From positions 1,627,001 through 1,691,000 of the forward strand of contig NZ_CAJQUA010000001.1 of the NCBI RefSeq assembly GCF_907163135.1: DNA of 64,000 nucleotides, read 5' to 3'. Of the stretch, positions 54,887 to 64,000 are shown piece by piece. The notes under the pieces are model-generated. The model did not search any database, was not told the DNA's origin, and was given only the letters and a program-made list of their open reading frames with translations. The stretch's first letter is position 1. Each line of letters opens with the position of its first letter. The translations under genes and the position numbers were made by a program. This DNA is from Brachymonas denitrificans (GTDB lineage: Bacteria; Pseudomonadota; Gammaproteobacteria; Burkholderiales; Burkholderiaceae_C).

Positions 54887-55855
54887 ATGTCCGCCTCCTC
54901 CCTGCTTCCTGCCGACCTGCAGCTGTTCCAGCGCGGCTGGCTGTCGTCCAACAACGTGCTGTGCCTGGGCGAACAGCCGGCGCTGATCGACACCGGCCAT
55001 GACAAGCATGCCGAATTGACGCTGCATCTGGTGCAGACCGCGCTGCTGGGCGGGCCGCCGCTGCACACCATCGCGCACACCCATCTGCACAGCGACCATT
55101 GCGGCGGCACGGCGTTGCTGCAGCAGGCTTATCCCCAGGCGCACACGCTGGTGGCAGCCTCGTCGTGGGATTCCGTGCAACAGTGGGACATGCAGCGGCT
55201 GAGCTATGTGCTCACCGGCCAGCACTGCGGGCGCTTTGCCGCGCAGGGCGTGCTGCAGCCCGGCAGCGTGGTGCGGCTGGGCGCCTACGACTGGGAAGTG
55301 CACGCCACCGCCGGCCATGACAGCGATGCCGTGATGCTGTTCGAGCCGCGGCTGCGCCTGCTGCTGGCTGGCGATGCGCTGTGGCAAAGCCAGCTCAGCA
55401 TTGTGTTCGACGAGTTGCCGCGCTTTGACCGGGATGGCTTTGCGGGGTTCGAGGCGACGCTGGCGCAGATCGAGCGCCTGCAGCCGCAGGTAGTGGTGCC
55501 GGGGCATGGCGCGGCGTTTGGCGAGGGCGAAGGCGCTGCCGTGACGGCCGCGATTGCCAGCGCGCGCAAGCGCATTGCACTGTTCCGCGCGCAGCCGGAG
55601 CAGCATGCGCGCTATGGCGCCAAGGCGCTGATCAAATACCACCTGCTGGATGTGGAGCGCATGGCGCTGGAAGCATTTAACCAGTGGCTGGCAGGTGCGC
55701 CGGTGTTTGCCGAACTGCACGCGGCACTGGGCGGTGGCATCAGCCTGGAGGCGTGGCTGGAAGACATCCTGAACGAGCTGGAGCGCAAGGATGCGATCTG
55801 GCGCCGTGACGGCGAAATCGGCGACAGTCCGACAGTGTCGCGGCAGCGGCTGTAG
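54887..55855 (+). CDS. Metallo-beta-lactamase-fold hydrolase
   Basis: This is a 322-residue protein. The zinc motif HTHLHSDHCGG (HxHxDH, about residues 64-74) is intact, with GHDSDAVMLFE, LLAGDALW and VVVPGHGAAFG supplying the later His and Asp ligands. A helical C-terminal region (about 220-300) with ALIKYHLLDVERMALEAFNQ resembles the tail of MBL proteins such as LACTB2-like hydrolases. The substrate is unknown. The ATG at 54887 is the first with the fold intact. Confidence 0.88.
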   Translation: MSASSLLPADLQLFQRGWLSSNNVLCLGEQPALIDTGHDKHAELTLHLVQTALLGGPPLHTIAHTHLHSDHCGGTALLQQAYPQAHTLVAASSWDSVQQWDMQRLSYVLTGQHCGRFAAQGVLQPGSVVRLGAYDWEVHATAGHDSDAVMLFEPRLRLLLAGDALWQSQLSIVFDELPRFDRDGFAGFEATLAQIERLQPQVVVPGHGAAFGEGEGAAVTAAIASARKRIALFRAQPEQHARYGAKALIKYHLLDVERMALEAFNQWLAGAPVFAELHAALGGGISLEAWLEDILNELERKDAIWRRDGEIGDSPTVSRQRL

Positions 55856-55892
55856 CCGTTACCGCCCTCTCACCAGCCAGCGAAGGCAAAGC

Positions 55893-55926
55893 AAAAAGGC
55901 ATGCGCCGTTGCCAGCGCATGCCTTT
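55893..55926 (-). terminator. Rho-independent terminator of alaS
   Basis: On the minus strand AAAGGCATGCGC pairs with GCGCATGCCTTT in a 12-bp stem with an 8-base loop, and the T-tract TTTTT follows. It lies 24 bases beyond the alaS stop. Confidence 0.92.
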
Positions 55927-55949
55927 ACAGGGGAGGACCGCCCGGAAAC

Positions 55950-58577
<2,628 letters not shown>

Positions 58578-58691
58578 GCTGGGGACGGCCGAACGGCCGC
58601 AAAAGGCTGTATGGGGAACGAAATGTGCTGCCCGAGATTATAGGTGCGCAGCCATTTTCAGCAGGAGGCCGCCTATAATTATGCATACATG

Positions 58692-58887
58692 CAGGTGTCC
58701 GGATGGAGTCATGTCCGTCCGGATGAAACGGGAAGCTGGTAAGGCCGAGGCCAAGTCCAGCGCTGCCCCCGCAACGGTATGTCAGTCAAGCTTGCAGCTC
58801 GATGCCACTGGTCGCTTCCGGCCGGGAAGGTGCTGCAGGCCCCCTGCCCTGTGCAGGAACTGGCAAGCCCGGAGACCGGCCTGCTGT
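58692..58887 (+). ncRNA. Cobalamin riboswitch (B12 element)
   Basis: The segments occur in the expected order: GGTG near 58693, AAACGGGAAGCTGG, a CTGCCCCCGCAACGG box near 58764-58778, GCCACTGG, CCGGGAAGG and finally GCAAGCCCGGAGACCGGCCTG ending at 58887 (the B12-box terminal region). Binding of adenosylcobalamin would repress the downstream cbiM and cob genes. The 163 bases between its end and the cbiM ATG contain no obvious T-rich terminator, so translation control or Rho is possible. Confidence 0.93.
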
Positions 58888-59050
58888 GACACGTTTGTCA
58901 GCGTTGCGGAGGGCGATGCGGGCAGTGCACAGCCGGACTTCCCCCTTTTTCTTCCCGGCATCGCGCTTCCTTCAATACCCACCTGCCAGCGCGGCAGACT
59001 GTATGCCAGCCCCGGCTGGTCTTCTAGGGTGTTACTAAAAGGAAGCAATC

Positions 59051-59689
59051 ATGCACATCGAACCCGGCATTCTCTCCTCCGCCAAGATCGCCTTTGCCAA
59101 CGTCGCAGCCGTCGGCATGCTGGCTGCCTGCGCGCCCGCGCTGGTCAAGCGCCCGGCCCTGCTGCTGCGCACCGCGCTGGCGGCGCTGTTCTTCTCCATC
59201 TTCATGCAGGTGTTCCACATGCCGGTTGGCGCATCGGAACTGCACTTCGTCGGCGCCATGCCGATCTACCTGCTGCTGGGCTTCGTGCCCACGCTGTTCG
59301 GCTTTGCCTTTGGCCTGCTGCTGCAGGGTCTGCTGTTCGATCCGCAGGATCTGGCGCATCTGGCCGTGAACAGCCTGTCGCTGATGGTGCCGCTGGCTGC
59401 CGTGCACTACGGCCTGGGCAAGCGCCTGGCCGGCAAGTTCACCGTGGCCAACATCGTGAAGCTGGACTTTGCCTTCTACGCCGGCGTGACGCTGATGGTG
59501 GGCTTCTGGCTGTCCATGGGCACCGAACCCACGCCGCTGGCCAACTGGGCCACCTTTGCCGCCAGCTACCTGGCGCTGGTGCTGGTCGAGCCGCTGGTGA
59601 CGCTGGCCATCGTGCGCGCTGCGCGCGGCTTCAAGGACAGCAACTGGGCCCAGCTGTGCCTGGATGAGCGCGTGACGGCTGCTGCCTGA
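59051..59689 (+). CDS. cbiM: CbiM-like energy-coupling factor cobalt transporter component
   Basis: This is a 212-residue inner-membrane protein with about six hydrophobic segments. The N-terminus MHIEPGILSSAK matches CbiM-type substrate-binding proteins of energy-coupling factor cobalt importers, in which the N-terminal Met-His-Ile takes part in metal binding. FHMPVGASELHFVGAMPIYL contains further His positions. Energising ATPase and CbiN/CbiQ genes are not seen in this window. It is the first gene under the cobalamin riboswitch, consistent with cobalt uptake. Confidence 0.86.
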   Translation: MHIEPGILSSAKIAFANVAAVGMLAACAPALVKRPALLLRTALAALFFSIFMQVFHMPVGASELHFVGAMPIYLLLGFVPTLFGFAFGLLLQGLLFDPQDLAHLAVNSLSLMVPLAAVHYGLGKRLAGKFTVANIVKLDFAFYAGVTLMVGFWLSMGTEPTPLANWATFAASYLALVLVEPLVTLAIVRAARGFKDSNWAQLCLDERVTAAA

Positions 59690-59705
59690 TCACTGCCGTC
59701 CGCCG

Positions 59706-59736
59706 GCCCGGCCTGCAGTGTGCGGGCCGGGCTTTT
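59706..59736 (+). terminator. Terminator-like hairpin between cbiM and cobM
   Basis: GCCCGGCC (59706-59713) pairs with GGCCGGGC (59725-59732), followed by TTTT. It lies 16 bases after the cbiM stop and 26 bases before the cobM start. It would reduce read-through and set a ratio between transport and synthesis genes. Confidence 0.6.
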
Positions 59737-59761
59737 GCCGTTTCTGTTTCTGGTTTTTCCC

Positions 59762-60598
59762 ATGCAATTCTCTTCCCTGCCAGGCAAGGTCTGGTTTGTC
59801 GGCGCCGGCCCCGGCGATCCGGAGTTGCTGACCGTCAAAGGGCGCGACCTGATCGCGCAGGCCGGTGCCATCCTGTTTGCCGGCTCGCTGGTGAGCGAGG
59901 CCGCCACGCGCTGGGCGCCTGCCGGCTGTGTGATCGCCGACAGCAAGGACATGACGCTGGAGCAGATCTGCGCCTGGCTGATCGCGCAGGCGCAGCAGCA
60001 CGCCGTGGTGGTGCGCCTGCAGACGGGCGATCCTTCGCTCTACGGCACGCTGATCGAGATGGCGCAGCCGCTGGATGCGGCCGGCATACCGATCGCGGTG
60101 GTGCCGGGCGTGACCTCGGCCATGGCCTCGGCCGCTGCGGCGGTGGAGAGCCTGACACTGCCCGAGGTGACGCAAACCGTGATCCTCACGCGCGTGGAAG
60201 GCCGCACGCCCATGCCCGAAGGCGAAAGCCTGCGCGAACTGGCCCAGCATCGCTGCACGCTGTGCATCTACCTCTCCATCACCCTGCTGCACAAGGTCGA
60301 GAGCGAACTGCGCGCCGCCGGCTGGCCGGAGGACGCGCCCATGCTGGTGGTGCACAAGGCGAGCTGGCCGGGCGAGGAGCGCATCCTGCGCGGCACGCTG
60401 TCCACCATCAAGGCGATCTGCCGCGAGGCCGGCGTGGTGAGCCAGAGCATGATCATCGCCAGCCCCACACTGGGTGCCCGCCAGTGGCCCGAGTTGACCA
60501 AGTCGCGCCTGTATGACGCCGGCTTTACCCACCGTTTCCGCCGCGCCAGTGCGCCTGCGGATGACGTTTCCCCCTCTTCCTCCGGAACCCCGACATGA
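59762..60598 (+). CDS. cobM: (Cobalt-)precorrin-4 C11-methyltransferase
   Basis: This is a 278-residue SAM-dependent enzyme of the corrin ring pathway, of the CobM/CbiF type. VWFVGAGPGDPELLTVKGRD is the SAM-binding N-terminus, LQTGDPSLYGTLIEM the second motif, PGVTSAMASAAAAVE the third, and VVVHKASWPGEE the C-terminal strand. The length is typical (about 260). The final 20 residues are Pro/Ser-rich. The ATG at 59762 follows a weak site. The stop overlaps the cbiX ATG (ATGA). Confidence 0.94.
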   Translation: MQFSSLPGKVWFVGAGPGDPELLTVKGRDLIAQAGAILFAGSLVSEAATRWAPAGCVIADSKDMTLEQICAWLIAQAQQHAVVVRLQTGDPSLYGTLIEMAQPLDAAGIPIAVVPGVTSAMASAAAAVESLTLPEVTQTVILTRVEGRTPMPEGESLRELAQHRCTLCIYLSITLLHKVESELRAAGWPEDAPMLVVHKASWPGEERILRGTLSTIKAICREAGVVSQSMIIASPTLGARQWPELTKSRLYDAGFTHRFRRASAPADDVSPSSSGTPT

Positions 60599-61548
60599 CG
60601 ACTCCTACCCTGCTGCTGGTTGGCCATGGCTCGCGCGAGCCGGGCGGCAACGCAGAAATCGAACAATTCGCACGCCGCTGGCGCCAGGACCGGCCCGAGT
60701 GGCACATCGAGGTGTGCTTTATCGAGTTTGCCGATGTGCTGCTGGACGAAGGCCTCGACCGTGCCGCCGCCCATGCGCAGCAGCATGATGGCAAAGTGCT
60801 CGTATTGCCGCTGATCCTGAACGCCGCCGGCCATGTGAAAGGCGACATTCCCTATGCCCTGGAGCAGGCGCGCCAGCGCTTTCCGCAAGTGCAGTTCGAC
60901 TATGCACCGCATCTGGGCGCCTGCGAGCCGGTGCTGACGGTGCTGCGCCGCAAGCTGCGCCATGCCATGCACCGGCTGGACATGCCCGATCCGCAAGGCA
61001 CCGGCGTGATCCTGCTGGGACGCGGCTCCAGCGACCGCAAGGCCAATGGCGAGGTCGCCAAGATGGCACGCTGGCTGTGGGAGGAAACCGATCACGAGCT
61101 GGTGGATGTGGCCTTTACCGGCATCACCTACCCGCGCCTGGAACGCGTGGTGCAACGGCACATGCTGCTGGGCATGACGCAGATCGTGATCCTGCCCTAC
61201 TACCTGTTCACCGGCACGCTGATGCACCGCATCGACCGCCAGGTGGAGCATCTGCGCAAGCAGTATCCGCAGCTGCGCTTTGCGCACAGCCAGTATTTCG
61301 GCTTCGAGCCGGAGGTGTTTGCGCTGCTGGACGAGCGGGTGGACAAGTGGCTGCGCGGCGCGCCGCATGCGACGGTGCGCTATGACGTGGCGGGGTATGT
61401 GCCGCACAGCCATGATCACCATGATCATGCGCATGGCGAACACGGACATGACCATTCGCACGACGGGCACCACCATGCGCATGCACACGACCATGGCGAC
61501 GACGGCAACGACGCCGTGCGCCACTGCACGCATGTGTCCCACCACTGA
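60595..61548 (+). CDS. cbiX: Sirohydrochlorin cobaltochelatase with a His-rich tail
   Basis: This is a 317-residue protein with two CbiX-type repeats: LLLVGHGSREPGGNAEIEQF at the N-terminus and ILLGRGSSDRKANGEVAKMA near 140. It inserts cobalt into sirohydrochlorin, an early step of anaerobic-type cobalamin synthesis. The C-terminal 48 residues (270-317) hold 20 histidines, many as HxH. That fits a metal-buffering tail known in some long CbiX proteins. The start overlaps the cobM stop (ATGA). The following cobH ATG is 22 bases away. Confidence 0.93.
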   Translation: MTTPTLLLVGHGSREPGGNAEIEQFARRWRQDRPEWHIEVCFIEFADVLLDEGLDRAAAHAQQHDGKVLVLPLILNAAGHVKGDIPYALEQARQRFPQVQFDYAPHLGACEPVLTVLRRKLRHAMHRLDMPDPQGTGVILLGRGSSDRKANGEVAKMARWLWEETDHELVDVAFTGITYPRLERVVQRHMLLGMTQIVILPYYLFTGTLMHRIDRQVEHLRKQYPQLRFAHSQYFGFEPEVFALLDERVDKWLRGAPHATVRYDVAGYVPHSHDHHDHAHGEHGHDHSHDGHHHAHAHDHGDDGNDAVRHCTHVSHH

Positions 61549-61569
61549 TTCGCACTTCACGGGTTTGCC

Positions 61570-62265
61570 ATGAGCACCATCAACACTGTTACCGAGCAGC
61601 TCACGCGCGCCGGCCAGGTCATCGAGCATGACAGCTTTGCCATCATCGACAGCGAAGCCGGCCCGCACGTCTATACCGAAGGCCAGTGGCCCATCGTGCG
61701 CCGCATGATCCATGCCAACGCCGATTTCGAATTCAACGGCCTGACGGACTTCCATCCCGATGCGGTCGAGGCCGGGCTGCAGGCGCTGCTCGATGCCAAG
61801 GCGCGCGGCGGCATCGCCATGGTGGCGGACGTGGAAATGATCTGCGTCGGGCTGTCCAAGCCACGGCTGTCGCACTTCGGCGTGATGACGCACCAGTTCA
61901 TCAGCGATGCCGACGTGATCGCGCAGGCGCAGCAGGAAGACACCACGCGTGCCGTACAGGCCATGCGCAAGGCGCATCGGCTGGGGTTGCTGGATGGCGC
62001 CATTGTCGGGATCGGGAATGCTCCCACCGCGCTGATCGAGCTGGTGCGCCTGATCCGCGAGGAAGGTGTGCGCCCGGCGCTGGTGGTGGGCATGCCGGTG
62101 GGTTTTGTCTCTGCCGCCGAAAGCAAGGATCTGATGGCCGAAGTGCAGGAAGTGCCGTGGATCGTGATCCGCGGGCGCAAGGGCGGCTCCACGCTGGTGG
62201 TGGCTGCGCTGCACGCACTGCTGGCGCTGGCCGAGGCGCGCCAGAAGCAGGCCGTGGCTGCCTGA
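61570..62265 (+). CDS. cobH: Precorrin-8X methylmutase
   Basis: This is a 231-residue enzyme (CobH/CbiC) that moves the C11 methyl to C12 to form (cobalt-)hydrogenobyrinate. RRMIHANADFEFNGLTDFHP carries the catalytic His region. VADVEMICVGLSKPRL and VGIGNAPTALIELVRLI are characteristic, and GMPVGFVSAAESKDLM follows. The length matches CbiC (about 210-230). It lies between cbiX and cbiD in one transcript. Confidence 0.95.
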   Translation: MSTINTVTEQLTRAGQVIEHDSFAIIDSEAGPHVYTEGQWPIVRRMIHANADFEFNGLTDFHPDAVEAGLQALLDAKARGGIAMVADVEMICVGLSKPRLSHFGVMTHQFISDADVIAQAQQEDTTRAVQAMRKAHRLGLLDGAIVGIGNAPTALIELVRLIREEGVRPALVVGMPVGFVSAAESKDLMAEVQEVPWIVIRGRKGGSTLVVAALHALLALAEARQKQAVAA

Positions 62266-62292
62266 AGCCTTCTGACCACGGAGCTTTCAAGC

Positions 62293-63516
62293 ATGGAAGG
62301 CAAACCCCAGAAAGGCACGCGCACCGGCTTTACCACCGGGGCCTGTTCGGCCGCAGCCGCACGGGCCTGCGCCGTGGGCATGGTGCATGGCCTGGTTCCG
62401 CCCCATATCACCAGCCTGCTGCCCAATGGCGACCGCGTGAGCTTTGCCGTGGGCGAGGGGATGGTCGAGGGCGAAGGCGTGGAGCGCCATGCCCGTGCCT
62501 GGATCGAGAAGTTCGCCGGCGATGATCCCGACTGCACCGACAAGGCCCACCTCACGGTGGACCTGCGCGTGCTGCCAGGGCAGGTCGGCCGCATCGTCTA
62601 TCGCAACGGCGAAGGCGTGGGCACGGTGACCATGCCCGGCCTGGGCCTGGAAGTGGGCGGCCCGGCCATCAACCCGGTGCCGCGCCAGAACATTGCCGAC
62701 AACCTGCGCGAGGCACTGGACGAGCTGGGCAGCGACCTGCTGCAGCGCCACGGGCTGGAGGTGACGATCAGCGTGCCCGGCGGGCAGGACATGGCCAAGA
62801 AGACCACCAATGCACGACTGGGGATTCTGGGCGGCATCAGCATCCTGGGCACCACCGGCATCGTCAAGCCCTACTCCACCAGCGCCTGGCGCGCCAGCGT
62901 GGTGCAGGCCATCCAGGTGGTGTCCACGCTGGGGCATGACGTGGTGGCGCTCACGACCGGCGGACGCACCGAGAGTTTCGCCATTGCCGAACTGCGCAAG
63001 GACCACCCGGAACTGCCCTCGGCCTGCTTCATCCAGATGGGCGACTTTCTGCGCTATGCGCTCGATGAAGTGGTGGCGCAGGGCATCCGGCTGGTGGTGC
63101 TGGGCGTGATGGTGGGCAAGCTCACCAAGATCGCCCAGGGCGAGACCATCACCCACGCCAACCGCAACGTGGTGGATACCGATCTGGTGGCGCGCATCGC
63201 ACGGCAGATCGGCGCCAGCGACGAGGATTGCACCGCCATTGCCGACGCGCAAACCGCGCGCTTCGGCGCCGAGCTGATGGTGGAACGCGGCCTGGGCGAT
63301 GCCTTCCACCATGCGCTGGCTCAGGCCGCCATCGACACCCTGACTGCACCGGATCGCTATGGCGATGCCTTCCAGATCCGCGTGCTGGTGTGCGACTTTG
63401 CCGGCAACAAGGTGGCCGACGTGCTGTCGCCGCCGGTGCCCGCGCGCCCGCGACCCGAAAGCGCCGGCCGCACCGGCATCGGCCACACCCATTCATCTGA
63501 CTTCGATACGGAATAA
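62293..63516 (+). CDS. cbiD: Cobalt-precorrin-5B C1-methyltransferase
   Basis: This is a 407-residue enzyme of the anaerobic corrin pathway. RTGFTTGACSAAAARACAVG is the CbiD N-terminal signature. NPVPRQNIADNLREAL-type segments, GGISILGTTGIVKPYSTSAW and MGDFLRYALDEVVAQG are also present. CbiD is used instead of CobF/CobG, so the pathway is of the anaerobic (early cobalt insertion) type, consistent with CbiX. The C-terminal 20 residues are Pro/Arg-rich and non-conserved. Confidence 0.95.
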   Translation: MEGKPQKGTRTGFTTGACSAAAARACAVGMVHGLVPPHITSLLPNGDRVSFAVGEGMVEGEGVERHARAWIEKFAGDDPDCTDKAHLTVDLRVLPGQVGRIVYRNGEGVGTVTMPGLGLEVGGPAINPVPRQNIADNLREALDELGSDLLQRHGLEVTISVPGGQDMAKKTTNARLGILGGISILGTTGIVKPYSTSAWRASVVQAIQVVSTLGHDVVALTTGGRTESFAIAELRKDHPELPSACFIQMGDFLRYALDEVVAQGIRLVVLGVMVGKLTKIAQGETITHANRNVVDTDLVARIARQIGASDEDCTAIADAQTARFGAELMVERGLGDAFHHALAQAAIDTLTAPDRYGDAFQIRVLVCDFAGNKVADVLSPPVPARPRPESAGRTGIGHTHSSDFDTE

Positions 63517-63523
63517 GCCCGGC

Positions 63524-64000
63524 ATGCAGACTCTTGCCAAGGACCCCAACCCCTGCCGCGTGATCGGCGTGCTCGACGATGGCGCCGAGAGCCTCACGCC
63601 GACCGCGCTGGCGCATATCCGCAATGCGGATGTGATCATCAGCTGGGCCGACAGCCTGACGCTGTTCGCACCCCTGTTCAAGCCCGGCGCCCAAGTGCAC
63701 GACGCCGGCGGCAAGCTGTCGGAAGTGCCCGAGTGGGTGCGGTCGGCGCGTGCGCTGGACCTGCGCTGTGTGGTGCTGGCCACCGGCGATCCGCTGTGCT
63801 TTGGCGTGGGCAGCTATCTGGCTGCGCGCCTGTGCGTGCAGGCGGTGGACGTTCTGCCCAATGTGTCCACCATTCAGTTGGCCTGTGCGCGGCTGGGATT
63901 GTCCTGGGCCGACATGAAGCTGGCCTCGATCCACACGCGCGATACCGGCGAGTGGGAGCGCGGCGCTCCGCCCTCGCATGGCATGTATGCGCTGGCGCAA
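63524..64000 (+). CDS. cbiE: Cobalt-precorrin-7 C5-methyltransferase, N-terminal part (cut by window edge)
   Basis: This is the 5' part of the gene; 159 codons are present and the frame is open to the last base. CRVIGVLDDGAESLTPTALA, VIISWADSLTLFAP and VVLATGDPLCFGVGSYLA fit the CbiE domain (tetrapyrrole methylase). Whether it continues into a CbiT domain, as in CobL fusions, cannot be seen. It starts seven bases after the cbiD stop and belongs to the same operon. Confidence 0.9.
   Translation, partial: MQTLAKDPNPCRVIGVLDDGAESLTPTALAHIRNADVIISWADSLTLFAPLFKPGAQVHDAGGKLSEVPEWVRSARALDLRCVVLATGDPLCFGVGSYLAARLCVQAVDVLPNVSTIQLACARLGLSWADMKLASIHTRDTGEWERGAPPSHGMYALAQ

Overview
This 64 kb window is GC-rich chromosomal DNA, most likely from a betaproteobacterium of the order Burkholderiales and probably Comamonadaceae-like. 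The reasons are very high third-position GC, a roughly 2,000-residue tandem UvrA, and the cspA/clpS/clpA and maf-rlmH-rsfS-nadD-hemF neighbourhoods. No search was run, so the taxonomic placement is an inference.

Layout. 1-1378: the end of a FixL-type sensor kinase and its FixJ/NarL-type regulator. 1379-2061: alternating inverted repeats and a decayed IS481-family transposase. 2117-9843: an integron cassette array of nine complete attC sites and eight well-supported cassette genes, all on the minus strand, plus one damaged site. No integrase gene is visible, so this is a CALIN (cluster of attC sites lacking an integrase). The cassettes encode a DUF4236 membrane protein, two HEPN-like proteins (possible RNase or defence modules), a RusA-type resolvase, a YnfA-family membrane protein, an AT-rich coiled-coil protein and two unrecognised proteins. 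10052-16123: the four-ATPase UvrA.

16337-24925: an FMN reductase, a LysE exporter divergent from a MocR-type regulator with a shared inverted repeat, a thioesterase, a deletion scar joining the tails of a dehydrogenase and a thiolase, a hemerythrin protein, a PD-(D/E)XK-like protein, a nuclease-helicase fusion, two tRNA-Lys genes and tcdA. 25057-27758: tolB-pal-cpoB without tolQRA. 28109-41598: msbA, rng, maf, rlmH, rsfS, nadD, hemF, an acyltransferase, purD, yebC, a HerA-like ATPase, upp and a haem lipoprotein. 41760-55855: clpA, clpS, a cold-shock protein, icd, a Lys/Ala-rich exported protein, a DUF192 protein, sodB, xseA, lpxK, a Trm112-like protein, kdsB, fadD and an MBL hydrolase. 55950-58577: alaS.

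58692-64000: a cobalamin riboswitch followed by cbiM, cobM/cbiF, cbiX, cobH/cbiC, cbiD and the start of cbiE. This is a B12-repressible cobalt uptake and corrin-ring operon using CbiX and CbiD.

The most unusual part is the cassette array. It sits directly behind uvrA, contains proteins of very different base composition, and carries candidate defence and recombination genes. Secondary oddities are the in-domain insertion in MsbA, the histone-H1-like tail on RsfS, a short coupled leader ORF before lpxK, and the deletion scar near 19980.
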